64,000 bases of DNA from Colletes latitarsis (lineage: Eukaryota > Arthropoda > Insecta > Hymenoptera > Colletidae). A model generated the notes under the pieces. That model was not told where the DNA came from. It did no database searches and worked only from the letters and a program-made list of their open reading frames with translations. Location: NCBI RefSeq assembly GCF_051014445.1, contig NC_135143.1:6138001-6202000 (forward strand), given 5' to 3'. The translations under genes were made by a program, and so were the position numbers. How positions within the stretch are numbered: the stretch's first letter is position 1; each line of letters opens with the position of its first letter. This document shows, in pieces, positions 1-11,896 of the stretch.

Positions 1-59
1 CGCGTGACTGTCTCGACTCACGCGCGACGAAGAGGTACAACGCGACGCGTCAGACGGAG

Positions 60-505
60 ACAGAGATAGTCAAATTAAGAAAAATACCACTTTACATAAA
101 TTGCGATATCTCGAAAACGGAAAGTCGGATCGACAAAAACCAAAAACCATTTCAAAGAGGAAGGTTTACCGCTGCCCACGATGCCTTATTTATTAATAAA
201 ACATTAATAATTTCGAAACTGCATGCGTCTAAACTTTTAGTATTTTTAATACGCGTTAATAGCCTTTTCTGAGACGGGAAGCGAGAGACAGCGGAATTTT
301 AAAAATTACCTTTTACATAAATTACGATATCTCGAAAACGGAAAGTCGGATCGACAAAAACAAAAAACCATTTTAAAGGGAAGGTCTTGCCGCTTCTAAC
401 AGTGGCTCATTTATGCAGAAAACATGAGTAGTTTCGGAACTGCACGCGTCTAAAGTTTAACTATTTTTAATACGCATTGTAGACTGTTCTAAGACAGTGG
501 ATACT
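60..505. repeat. Two-copy 221-bp tandem repeat
   Basis: Two diverged copies lie head to tail. The shared block GATATCTCGAAAACGGAAAG occurs at 105 and again at 326, giving a 221-bp period, and similarity continues through a second block reading gcgtctaaa...tatttttaatacgc. The phrase ATATCTCGAAAAC also appears in the foldback family near 31.86 kb, so this may be a satellite-like relative. No coding frame. The first 60 bases are CpG-rich and show nothing recognisable. Confidence 0.85.
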
Positions 506-1084
506 AGAGATTCTCTCCTTTCGTCTTTGCTATACACATATTTCCTAATTACATCGGAAGTTAACCAGAATTTGGTACCAAATTTTGTCCAGTTTTCTAC
601 AAAAAAATATAAATTGGTCGTGGTAGGCAAGAGAGACTACATATTTTTCTCAGAAAACAAACAATAAGAATAGAAGTGAATATTGTAAAATTCATTGTAC
701 GTAGACTATAAGAAAAATCGTGAAGTTAAATGGCGCTAAAATAATATTGTGTGTTAGAAATTCTAACCGAAATTTTAAAAACGGTTATGTGACCGGTCGC
801 TGTAGGTTTAGTGTTAAGGTGCCACAGACGGGGTCATATAAATTCGCGAATAACGAATAAAATATTCATTATTAGTAACTGTTGCCCCACACAGTGATAC
901 CAATGTATTCGTTCATTAAACGAACATATTAACCGGATGTGAGATGGGGATCTCTGTTATAAATCTTCCATTATACCGTTAGAGTTACGAGGGCGTGCGA
1001 ATTAAAGAGACAAAGATCGAATAATTTGAAACCACTTTCGTAGGCATTCAACAAACACATTTTCGTATTTGAAAACTATTCAAG
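506..1084. other. AT-rich stretch with one orphan TTAA-element end
   Basis: No gene is visible. At 797-817 there is an orphan inverted-repeat end reading ctgtaggtttagtg followed by TTAA at 814-817. It matches the right end of the TTAACACTA elements at 2144-2906 and 13982-14122. I could not find its left partner, so this is probably a truncated copy. Confidence 0.4.
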
Positions 1085-1800
1085 GCTGACCATTACAGAT
1101 GGATCGTTACTGCTTCTGCGCCTATTACGAAGCAATCGCGTTACAATTTCCAGCACGCGATCCCCATCCTACGCGGCGCCATTAACTCAACGAGCGGCTA
1201 ATGCGTATTCCTTTTGGCGAGCAGCAATTATTGAACAACGACAATCATACGAATGAAACGTTTGGCGCGGTACGGAGGCATAATTCGCGACGAAAAGCCA
1301 GCGCATCAGTAGGAACGATGGAAAGCCGCTTTATACGCGCTCATACGCGTCGCGCGTACCTATAGGCTGGATTGTTCCGTGTCGGAATACCGTGGTGGGT
1401 TGAAGTTCCAATAGCTGTCGAATTATTGGCGAACGATTAAAGCAATGTAAAGTCTGCCCCGGCTCGCACCGCGACGAATAATTTAAGCGTGTGATTGCTG
1501 GCGGGCAAATAATGCTCGTACGATAAACAACAGGCCCGCCGACGCAAGTTAATCGCTCCATTGTCCGATTGCGTCGACGTGCGAGAACGAATTCCATCGG
1601 TCTCCCGTGGTGGCGCGTGAATATGTCTAAAGCCGCCTAACCAACACCGCCTCTCGATTTCTGTTCCATTAACCAACCGCGTCTACAAGCACGTTTGCCC
1701 CACGGTCTCGTGTACACACTGTGCGATGACCATGCACACTATCGTCCATCCTAAGTTTCGGATCGCCACCTTGAACCTGGAAAACTTTTTCCCGCGTGGA
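1085..1800. other. GC-rich island, function unknown
   Basis: This stretch is clearly richer in G, C and CpG than its surroundings. Open frames of about 80 codons exist on the minus strand (1331-1597, 1437-1676), but they overlap each other, match no family I know and are what a GC-rich patch produces by chance. It may be a conserved non-coding or promoter-type region. Nothing further can be supported. Confidence 0.4.
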
Positions 1801-1825
1801 AACTAGACTACGTAGGAGACGGAAG

Positions 1826-2030
1826 AATATTCATAGAAATGCCAGAACAAACAAGACTATACTTTGTCCAACGAGACCGGACAGCGAACAACCGTAAATG
1901 CCAAAATTATAGTTCGTCTGTTGCCTCCCCTGGATGAATGTTTATATAAATGTTAGGACCAACAAGACTATAGTTTGACCAACTAGACGAGACAGCAAAC
2001 AACAGCAAACGATCAAAATCATGGAACTGA
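1826..2030. repeat. Two-copy 111-bp tandem repeat
   Basis: The block acaagactata recurs at 1851 and 1962, and flanking words (gaat.tt.ata.aaatg, gacagc.aacaac) align in the same order. Divergence is substantial, so the duplication is old. Frames reading through it are not credible genes. Confidence 0.7.
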
Positions 2031-2143
2031 TTGGACGTCAATAGTAACAGTCGATTAGTGAAGAACTGTCCATCTATTGTTTGGTTGGACAAGGTATGCA
2101 TAAAAGAACTAGGGACCGAATGCCGGTATACTTCTTTGTTTAA

Positions 2144-2906
2144 CACTAAACTTGCCACGATTGGTCAATGGACAATTTTTAAAATTTCTTTTAGAATTTC
2201 TAACATGCAATGTTATTTTAGTGCCATTTAATTTCACGAGTTTTCTTATAGTATACGTGCAATGAATTTTTCAATATTTAATTCTATTCTTATTGTTCGC
2301 TTTCTGAGAAAAATGTCTAGCCTGTTAAACGATTTATAGTATAAACGATGTATGTCGATCCGCCTTTTTGTTTTGAAAATGTAATTTAAATGAAGGGGTA
2401 ATATTTAAAATTCGTTAATTTAATTATAAGTATCGGACCTCTCTCTCACACGTGAGTAGTAAAAGTCATGACCAGGAAGTCGTAATATTTTCAAGAAATT
2501 ACTACGCTCTGTTTACTATATACACATGCGGTCACTGACCTCACGCCAATGTCAACAATGAAAAGTAAACAAACGTTTCGAACCCTTATATCTCCGGAAC
2601 TAATTACGTTATCAACTTGTATGAACACTCGTTTTAAAGGGCACTTCACCCTTTATCCGATGAATATATCAACTATTATTATTTATGCTGTCTTCTATGT
2701 TTATTTTGAAATTTGCTTTAACTCTATGCACCTAAAGAAGTTTCAACGATTCCTATCGATTATTGTACCACCGGTGTGCGATAAATCTGGATTGTAAATT
2801 GTTTATTTAATTGGAAATGAATGTAAATTTTCATACAAGACGTTTTAGTAATTTTTTTGTAAATAATAATTTTTTTTGGAACTATGAAGTGTCGATAGGT
2901 TTAGTG
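2144..2906. mobile_element. Non-autonomous TTAA-flanked element (TTAACACTA family, family B)
   Basis: The left end reads TTAA then CACTAAACTTGCCACGA; the right end, reverse-complemented, reads TTAA then CACTAAACCTATCGACA. The TTAA copies at 2140-2143 and 2907-2910 fit a TTAA target duplication, as piggyBac-type elements make, although piggyBac ends normally start with CCC and CACTA ends are typical of another superfamily, so the superfamily is uncertain. The interior has no transposase; the 82-codon frame at 2549-2797 is not recognisable. Length without TTAA is 763 bp. Confidence 0.7.
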
Positions 2907-2910
2907 TTAA

Positions 2911-4914
2911 ACATATTTGGAAATATTTGTCTCCATGTTTGATCATTCACAATTTATGCAAGACTCTTTTCAAAGATTTCTCCTGCCCTTTCAATTGTTG
3001 CAATTACGTGGAAAATAGTCGTAGGGAGGTGTACTTTTGCTCATTTTTAAAAACAATGCCTCTGCTTCATTTGTTTTTCAATGCAACAATTAACAATGCG
3101 TGATGTGAAATTAAACTATACTTGTCATGCAAGTAATTCAAAGTAATATTTTTTAAATTATTTAACGTCAATTTTAACTTATCTATATTCGAAAGAATAT
3201 TTAAGAGCCACAATAATAGAAGCTATGGAAACTTATTGAGAAAAGAAAGTACTTTAACTTTATAATAATTAGTTCGTTGTCCACGAATTGTGGAGCCATT
3301 TCATGGATAATTGTACGATTGGTAATGTATGTTTCGTGTATTATGCCTATTCTCCGTATATTTATGCGTGTTTTCATTGTCAATCTCACTTTTTGTCATC
3401 CATTCTCTGCACTCGCGTCCCGTATTCTCTTCGCGCAAAACACATAATACTTCTTTGCGTTGCGCCTCAACTTAAGTGAATTTTATTTCTTTCTTTTTGC
3501 GCTTTGGAGCTTAAATTATGTTTTATGGTATTCACGTGTGACACTGTTGCTTTTTCTGTTGCAAAATAAAGACTCCATGTTGCACATATTATCCTACTAT
3601 GGAGCTGTAACTGCACCGTAAGACAATAGAAATCTAGGGCATTAAGTAACAATTTAACATGGATACTATACATTCTAATATAAATGGTAATAACTGAATA
3701 GTTGTAAAAAAACAACTTCTGTTTAGAATTGAATTTACCATAAAAGAACCTTATGTAAAATTTGACTCCTCTAACCCACTACATAAGAAAATTAAAAAAA
3801 AATGTTTTTAACTGTTGATTCGAAAAATTTGTACCAGAGAAAACAATAATAAATGTACAAATTTAATATTTTTCAATGAAAAGCTAAAGCTTTGCACATA
3901 ATACTTCGTATTTTGTTTGTTTTTCCTACATTCTATATTCAAACAATGAATACAATTTATTTATATTAAACTTTATTATGTTCGTTCAGGTTTGCTTTTT
4001 ATTGCATAATCCATCATACAGAATCGACCATTTTGAATTTTAAAAATCTAATTTGAAATTCAATGCCGGTAACTTACAAATCCACTTCATATAAAGTTTT
4101 AAATTATTAGACTGACAAAAATTCGTGTTTTTAAAAGCATACGCTGACGCTAATGAATTTTAATTACTATAACCTCTTAAAGAATGATCGTAAAATCAGT
4201 GGTCTCTTCACTTATTTTTGGTTCCATGATTTTAGAATTAAATTGTGTGCTAAATGATACCTTACGATGAGATGTCATTTGCAATAATTTTTAAGTGGAT
4301 TAAATTGACAATCGGTTTCAAAGATACGGGGAATCAGAATAATTGTTGAACTCAGGCGTCTCTAATTTCAATTCCAACAGTATTTAAAAATTGAAACTCG
4401 AGTAATATTATTATTTTTGCATGCACTGTTGATCGTGACACGTATAGAATTTTTTAAATTAAAATGGAAATGAGATCATAGGAACTTGTTCTTCGTAAAC
4501 AAACGGTAATTTGTGGCATTTTCGACTGCATCTTTGGATGGTCGGTACAATGCTCAGCGTTTAGGGGTAAGGAATAGCGAATCGTTGGAATTATGGATGG
4601 TAGATTCCAGAAATTGATCACGACTGTCTGCTATATCCCGTTTCATGATGACGGTTTACGATACTGTCTGCATCGAAATCCAGCACAATGTGACGCGCAC
4701 GTATATATTCGTAGTAAAACTGTACATTTCCCAAACGAACCTGGATTTACGACACAGCAGTAATCCTAATCATTCGTCTCGTGGGTGCAGATAAAGATAA
4801 CTTCATTCTCCGTCTGCTGACACTTATATCAAGTTAGTGGAATAAAGAATTCCTTCTGGACTACGTTGTTATTTCCAGAGTCATCGAACTAGCCATTTAG
4901 ATAAATCAATTAAC
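2911..4914. other. AT-rich non-coding DNA
   Basis: I see no gene, RNA or repeat structure that I can support in these two kilobases. Short open frames (for example 3288-3479 plus and 3467-3715 minus) overlap on opposite strands and have no recognisable motif. The sequence around 4600-4800 is slightly less AT-rich. Confidence 0.5.
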
Positions 4915-5445
4915 TTAAGTATAATTCTTAGAATTATCACACAACTTCTTGACTCATTACATTATAATGAAACACTTTACTGTTCTAACATTTGAACAGA
5001 TTGAGTTTTCTCCAGTTTGATCAAACATTCAAGCTACTTGAATAATATTTGAGTCGGTTTCAAAGAATGAGTTTGTCTCGGTTTGAATAACATAACTATA
5101 ATTCTTGCAATCAACATAAAACTTCTTGACTCATTACATTATAATGAAACACTTTATTGTTCAAACATTTGAACAGATTGAGTTTTCTCCAGTTTGATCA
5201 AACATTCAAGATACTTGAATAATATTTGAGTCGGTTTCGTATAATGAGTTTGTCTCGATTTGAATAACATAACTATAATTCTTGCAATCAACATAAAACT
5301 TCTTGACTCATTACATTATAATCAAACACTTTATTGTTCAAACATTTGAACAGATTGAGTTTTCTCCAGTTTGATCAAACATTCAAGCTACTTGAATAAT
5401 ATTTGAGTCGGTTTCAAAGAATGAGTTTGTCTCGGTTTGAATGTC
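4915..5445. repeat. 177-bp tandem array, three copies
   Basis: The word cttcttgactcattacatta recurs with its G-A-C at 4951, 5128 and 5305, an exact 177-bp period twice. Copies are very similar, so amplification is recent. Each unit contains short internal mirrors around gtttgatcaaac and ataatgagtttgtctc. The array ends near 5442, where the sequence changes abruptly to a GC-rich island. Confidence 0.95.
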
Positions 5446-6250
5446 GAATATTCAGACTTCACAACGGTGATCTTTCGTCGCGTGATGCGTCACTTTCAAT
5501 CGAGTCGCTGCAAAGGGTCTGTCGTAGGAAAGCGTTAGCAACAATCAGACGCGTAACCGAACATTTACCATCCGGCCGACGTATTCGTCTAACGAGTGGG
5601 AAAAAGGTGCGGCGGTCCACGCACTGTTTGTCATCGAGGACAGAAAAAATTTTTTTTGTTTTTTGATTGTTTGCCATGCCCGAGCAATTTAGTCCGACAG
5701 TGCGAAAAATTCGTCGAACCAGCCTCACAGGTGGTTGGCGAGCGACGCTTTATTCCGTTGGGGTAGCTTAATCCTTCCATGGTCTGATCCTACCGGACAA
5801 GAGAGCGCGCTTTAATAATTCTTTTTACGAGCCACGTCTAAGGATTATGACAGCGGCAAGGCCGACGTTTAATTATTCATGGCTAAGGCCTAGGAAGGCG
5901 TGACGATCGGTAGCTTCTCATTAGCTATGGAACGCACTGTTCCTTTCTCGCGCGCGAATTTTTTACGACTTGTTATGGCGGAGGCTGACGAACAGAAAAT
6001 TGACTGACGTTCAGCGCCCAATGGGGGCTACGTCGATCATGTGCAGCGATATTTTTTTATCCTTTCCTCGATATGTGTCTACCGAGAACGTGCAACGCTT
6101 ACCATTCGCAAAACGTCAAATCCATGATACCGCTGGCGCTGCTATTTGATTAAATTTACGTATCGCGATTCCATAAAATGGGTCAAAGGAATTATACGGA
6201 AAATACGAAGGGATCGGCTTTCAATCTACGAACTTTCCACGCACAGTGAC
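5446..6250. other. GC-rich island, function unknown
   Basis: Composition shifts abruptly to CpG-containing, GC-richer DNA right after the 177-bp array. Opposing frames of 87 and 89 codons (5403-5666 plus, 5459-5728 minus) overlap almost completely, so at most one could be real, and neither is recognisable. A conserved regulatory or promoter role is possible but only inferred. Confidence 0.35.
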
Positions 6251-7785
6251 CGTTTTTTGGGCACTGACACTTAAGTGCACGTTTATGGCAATATAATTAT
6301 TACGTAGCGGATGTAATGAAATGATTAAAAAGTATCTGAAACTTTTCTTTGAGCCCAGGGATATTCTCGTCTTTTGATCAAATTCTAGTGTAACAAATAG
6401 AAATATTCTAAAGTTCAAGTGTTTCTTAGTTTGTAGTATTCTTAATGTCGATGATATTATTTAGAAATTTACGTATATTAAATTTTATTTATCAATTTAA
6501 TTGCCAGTGTCGTCACTATAGCGATCAACGAGTTAACGCCAAGATGGTGGATACCAACAATTTTAGGCAAATTAGAAATTATATAAAAGTATATTTATAT
6601 AGAAAAATAGAAATATTGTGACAATGACTTGTTGTCAGTAAAACCAGCCAAGAAAAAAAAAACAAAAGCGATTTAAACATATTATTTAAGCAATTGTAAT
6701 TAAAAAATATATGACAATTAAAACAACATGAACTTTGAAATTAAAAGAGTTCTCTTTTTGTAAAAAGAAAATATAATGCCTGTTAAATTTCAAAATTATC
6801 GTAACATAATGAAAACATAAACCTTTAAACGAGTTTTTCTCGGAAACATGTTCCTCGAGTTGGTATCATTGATTACTCATACACATTAATCCAATTTTTA
6901 CCTGTTATATGAAGTACGATTTTCTTCGTAATTAGTTTTGGAAATATAGTAAAAACATAACTTGTCAAAACAGTCTGCTTTCTTATAAATACCATCATGT
7001 CCAGAATTTTAAAAATTTCAAAATTTTTATATATCATACGATAGAAAATATTTCAAGGAATATATTATTCAATTTTCAATTTTCCAACATTATGTAGTCA
7101 GAATCAGGCGTACAGTACACACTGTGAATGAAAACGACGCCATTTTACTTGCAGGAATCTAATGTAAACATAAAAAATATTTTTTCAAGCTTATTGTATA
7201 TTTTATTCATGAAAAAATTCGTTTCAATCGAGTGTATTGTATTGCCACACAATATTTGCTAATATCAATGATATACAAGATTCTTTGTTTTTGTTTATTA
7301 AACATTCAAACAAGAATATGGTAACAAAAAATCAAAATCAATGTCCAATTCGAAGAGTATTACATTAAAAAATAATATAATATAATTGAATGCTTGCACA
7401 GTGAACGGATATTTGAACTCAATTTTCCTGGAAAAAGACAACCCGCGTGAAAAACTTTGCTGAATATTTTTAATTTCTACGTGAGGAATTACTTTCTCTT
7501 TGGTTTTATTATGATTTCCGAGACCTTAATAAACTGAAACCCTCTATATTACGAGGATTTTCTTTATTTTTGATAGTCATTACTTTTTCTAATTTAAAAT
7601 ATTCCTTTTAATTTTGTTTCCAGAACACGAATTAAGGTAGCTCCATCATATTCGATATTCATTTCAGTTATTTTAAAATCCTGTCTCCAATAGTGGCATA
7701 AAAATACTCTAATTTCCGATTTTTCATTTTCCAAATTGATTTTTCAAAATGGTATTACTTTTAATAAAATAAATCTAGTAAATTG
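6251..7785. other. AT-rich non-coding DNA
   Basis: Strongly AT-rich with long A and T runs. No coding frame, tRNA-like box, tandem array or inverted terminal repeat was found. Confidence 0.5.
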
Positions 7786-7789
7786 AAAT

Positions 7790-8264
7790 TGTTGGGAATT
7801 CCAACATGTTATTAACGTACATCTCATTTAGTTTAATATTAGTTTAAATTACTTAATTAGTAATTTGGCAAGTACCTTATGGTACAAAGCAAATTGCCGT
7901 ACTATTAAGCACCGTACTTTTGGACCATACCTGCCCCTTGGCACCGCGGACACCCACCCCTGCACCACCCTCAGTGGGTGGGATTTCGAGTGTCTGAGGA
8001 CTGGCCCACGAGGGATGGTCAGGGGTTTGATTGGCGACACCAAATCTCCACTTATTTTGAAATAAGTATAAAATCGCGGGGCATAAGACTTTACAAGTTA
8101 GAACACCATAAGAACCGTTACAAATTAGAATCGAACCAAGAACATTGAAACGTAAACTGTTAATACACATGTAAATATTTGTAAATAAATTCAAGTGTTG
8201 TAAATAGTATTGAACCTTCTATTTACTAAATAAAACGGCTCCACGAACATGGCGGGAGCCTACA
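7790..8264 (+). mobile_element. Solo LTR of an LTR retrotransposon
   Basis: The unit begins TGTTGG and ends CCTACA, the inverted TG...CA termini of a retroviral-type LTR. It is flanked by GAAAT on both sides (7785-7789 and 8265-8269), a perfect 5-bp target duplication. Inside, a TATA box (TATAAAA, 8067-8073) is followed by AATAAA signals at 8184-8189 and 8229-8234, which is the promoter, R and polyadenylation order expected of an LTR on the plus strand. No internal retroviral genes are beside it, so it is a solo LTR left by recombination between two LTRs. The superfamily (BEL/Pao, Copia or Gypsy) cannot be decided from the LTR alone. The 105-codon minus-strand frame at 7877-8194 lies inside it and is not a gene. 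Confidence 0.8.
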
Positions 8265-8553
8265 GAAATGGTCGTGTAAAAGTAATACTAGAAATATTAA
8301 TAAACTAATGGAACACTCTAATATACAGGCTTTTTAATAAGAGTCTGAAAAATATATCTCTGGAAAAATTAACTTTCGGGAAAAACTTTTATACAGATTT
8401 CAAATACATTTAAAAAACTAATATGGACTAGTTTAGTAATAGGCCTAATCTCCGCCATTGGCGCTTGATAATATTCTCTACTAATTTTTCAGTATACTCA
8501 ATTTTAGTTTATATTTTAATTCTGATCAAACATTTTCATGACTAACATATTAA

Positions 8554-9700
8554 CCCCTTGCCATGCACTGGTGTGTCTGACTCATCAGAAGTTCTTGATG
8601 TCAAGATTTACAATTATGAGGCCACTCACTCGTCATCAAGTCTTATAAATTAAAATCAACACATTTTTACATTGACAAGGTATTCGTAAAACAAATCCAT
8701 TTTTTTCGTGACCATTCATTGTACGAACAAATTTAAACAAAATTAAATAGTATATGTTGGAAAAATTATTTGGAATTAAAGGGCTTTTCTACTTTGTGGA
8801 ATTTAAAAAATCGAATTTTTTTCTTTTTTTTTTGCGTGTTCTTTTAGTATGTTGTCTCGAAAATATATCTACCAAATATTAAATTGAAATTCGGAAAACT
8901 AACGAAGTTATAGCCTGCTAAAATGTACCACGCGCAGGTATAACTGGACGTAAAACTTTAAGTTGCCTTTCTACTTTGTGGGATTAAAAAAATTGAATTT
9001 TTTTTGCATTTTCTTTTAGTATACTGTTTCGAAAATATGTCTACCAAATATTAAATTGAAATTCGGAAAATTAACGAAGTTATAGCCTGCTAAAATGTAC
9101 CACGCGCAGGTATAACAACTGGACGTGAAACTTTAAAGCTGTTTTTCTCGAAACTACGCTTCTCGGCACTGCCTAGACGGTAACATAAAAACTATTCAAG
9201 AAATCAACATCAAATTTATACAGTATCTTTAGAACTGCTCTCTCTATGGTATGAACTAGGATAATTGCGTTATATGCAATACTTCTTTTATTAACGAAAA
9301 AGCAACCGAATATATGAAAATATTCAGTATATTTTCGTAAAATAGCTGCCATTTTACCATTTTTCGTTTTTTTGAAAAGATCGTAGTCCATGCTATAACC
9401 AAACTTATCTACATTAAGAATATTTTTGGTTTTTGGATTTCGGATAACTTGTTCGCAAGATATCACCTACACAGTCGGGCGCCGTTCGTAAAAACTGTTG
9501 TTGGTTGATGAACAAAAATAGCGTAATCAATAGATATTATGCGTTGCAGAAATTCGTAAATATAGCTAAATATATAATAAACATATCCACAAAACCCGGA
9601 ATTAATCGTTCTTTAATAGCCCGCAAAAAAAAATCATAAAGAAACATGTATTTTTCTTGCCTGCAAAGTAGAATGTCCCCTTAAATCGTAAGTCAAGGGG
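8554..9700. mobile_element. piggyBac-like non-autonomous element
   Basis: The left end reads TTAA-CCCCTTG and the right end CAAGGGG-TTAA, with TTAA at 8550-8553 and 9701-9704. TTAA duplication plus a CCC-starting inverted repeat is the signature of the piggyBac superfamily. Subterminal mirrors (ttctactttgtgg near 8790, ctgcaaagtagaa at 9661) reinforce the pairing. The interior carries no DDD transposase; the 97-codon minus frame at 9173-9466 is not recognisable as one. The element therefore would have depended on a transposase made elsewhere. Confidence 0.7.
8785..9130. repeat. 172-bp tandem duplication inside the piggyBac-like element
   Basis: The block ending cgcgcaggtataac occurs at 8931 and 9103, and most of the preceding 170 bases repeat (tttctactttgtgg, cgaaaatat.tctaccaaat, ttcggaaaa.taacgaagtt). 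The copies are close, so the duplication is younger than the element. Confidence 0.9.
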
Positions 9701-9704
9701 TTAA

Positions 9705-11034
9705 TGCCACTCCTTGTTTTCCCCTTGAAAAATCCATTAGTCTCTAATACCATTAAACCACTGTTTCACAGATATTAAGAGACCCCTTTCGTACAATTTC
9801 ATCATTTATTTGGCATCCAAATTATCCATGAATACCCATAAAGTACTCAAACCGTCCCAAACATGCAGTTTGAGTGTTTAACGCATCATTGGATAACGGG
9901 ATTTTCACAGAAAATTGCAGAAACGAGAAAAGATAAACGATAAAAATGTTTGTTTTAGATCAGTGTCAGGGGGTACAGCGTTTTATTTGTCCTTAAGTAT
10001 GCGATTACTGGTATAATTACCCTCATTAAACAGAAAGAACATATTCACTATCTGATATCGAAGATGAACATACGTAGACGCGAACAATTAGAAAAGATAC
10101 GTCTGTATAAACAAAGAAACAAATTCGGTAAGTAAGCAAGTTTGGTAATTCCTCGTAATGTAGTGCCAATAATAAATTTGTAAAATAAACAGCCCCGGCT
10201 GCGGGGAGAGGGTGGACTCGTTGCAACGGCGGGCTGCATAATTGGAGTTGTTCGTTTAACTTTCGAACAGTTGGCGCGCAGTTCGCGAAACTTCCTCGAT
10301 GCCGTTGAAAAGAAAAGGGAGAAACAGAAATGGAAAAGGGAGCGAAAGAGGGAGAAATAGAGTCGGAGAACCGCCGCCGCCTGCATCACGTAACCATAAA
10401 GTTCCCTCGGAAAATGCAAAACCTGCTTTTTCTACGGGCGTCGCAACTTTCCCTCGTTCGCAACACAGTGATACGCAAATATAATCCGTCTATCGGCGCC
10501 GCAACTACTCGAATCCCGTCTCTTTTTTGCCATATCGCCCTGTCGCGTCGTGTTCGTTTAATCGTGTTCCGTAATTCCCAAGTTTTCCCGTCGCGATTCA
10601 GCCCCGACGAGTATTCGAGACGCTAATCTCAAAGCGAGGGCTTGAAAAATATTGACTAATTAGTTCATTGACAAAGAGACTGGCTGCCACGGCTCGATCA
10701 TTTCGCGCTACCATAAGCCGACTGAATTCTTTGACGTGCGATTCTGTACGGAGTTGGGCAAATTTTATTCGCGACCAACGAATCGAAATTTTAGATCGAC
10801 TCGTAAAATAAATAATTTTATCAAAGAATATTTCAATAATTAAATCGTTTGAATAAAATCCTTATCTAGAGAGGCAGAGACGTTGTAAATCGGTCTATTG
10901 AATATTTAAGGTAAGCAGCAACTTGGCTAGAATTGTTTATACTAACATTAATATATTCTTTGCATATATTAACATTGTGTACAAGGTTTATCATACTTAT
11001 AATCAATCGATCGAGAATAGTTAACAGAAACGAA
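9705..11034. other. Non-coding DNA with a GC-rich island at 10190-10640
   Basis: The ends are AT-rich and featureless. The middle is GC- and CpG-rich with a purine run at 10300-10370. Overlapping frames (10048-10419 minus, 10330-10626 plus) are unrecognised and lie opposite each other. No gene is supported. Confidence 0.4.
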
Positions 11035-11036
11035 TA

Positions 11037-11075
11037 CAGTAATGATTCTTAAAATGAACATCGCTCCGGGGTTGA
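11037..11075 (+). mobile_element. Truncated end of a family C MITE
   Basis: After a TA at 11035-11036 the sequence CAGTAATGATTCTTAAAATG continues to atcgctccg. This equals, in inverse orientation, the right end of the MITE at 57288-57499. No partner end lies to the right: the sequence passes directly into family A, so only one terminus survives. Confidence 0.7.
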
Positions 11076-11096
11076 CATGTTCGTCATTCTCACTCC

Positions 11097-11894
11097 AAAA
11101 TTTCACGCGGATCTTCAAAACGTCATAACTTCTGAACGGATTCAAGGATTTTAATGTTTCGAAATGCAAACAACGCATATTTTAGTGTAGAATATGTAGA
11201 AACTCTAACAATGTTGAACAAGTTGTTCCATGACCTCGTAAAGCGAGAAAAACCCCATGAAAATGGTTCAATTTTTAAACAGCCATAACTGCTACAATAG
11301 TGAATATATTCTAATGAAATTTTTTTCTGATATAGAGCTCATGGATACCTACAAAAAAGTGCTAAACAACTTTTCTGCAGGGCGTCACACAAAATTACTA
11401 AACATGAAAAACGAATTTTTAAGAAAAATCGACAAGGGGGTAGGTGCCTAAATTTTTCGGCGAAAAAAAAAATTTCAAATCATTCTGAAAAAATTATTTT
11501 CGGTTGCGGGGGTCAATTACAATCATTTTTGGTGACTAGACATACCGACGAATTCCTACGTACTTTCAAGAAAAAAATTCCTTACCGAAAATACAATGTC
11601 TGACCCTGACATTCCGATTCCCCTGAAATTTCAAAAAGTTTCAAATCACTCTGGAAAAATTATTTTCGGTTGCGGGGGTCAATTACAATTATTTTTAGTG
11701 AATAAACATACCCCCGAAATCCTACATACTTTCGAGAAAAAAATTCTTTACTGAAAATATACTGTATGGCCGGAAATGTTTCAATAACTTTTTAACGAAG
11801 CCTCAATCTACAAATTGATATTCTTGATTTTCGTCTTATTTTGGCCTCTAGAATATCCTTTTAAAATTTTTCCTAGGGGTGGCCGAACACCTTG
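11097..11894 (+). mobile_element. Family A long-TIR element, left-truncated copy
   Basis: The right end (ggggtggccgaacaccttg, then TA) and about 115 bp inside it match the other family A copies, but the left inverted end is absent. Homology begins near cggatcttcaaaacgtcata. The interior has two ~160-bp units built around tttcggttgcgggggtcaat. A 64-codon frame at 11257-11451 corresponds to frames in the other copies; substitutions between copies fall evenly over codon positions, so I do not call it a gene. Confidence 0.85.
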
Positions 11895-11896
11895 TA

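Noticed and set aside
7877..8194. 105-codon minus frame as a gene
   Set aside because: It lies entirely inside the solo LTR and antisense to its TATA and poly(A) signals.
8550..9704. piggyBac-like element treated as two separate satellites
   Set aside because: The matched TTAA plus CCCC/GGGG boundaries on both sides and mirrored subterminal words favour one bounded element with an internal duplication.
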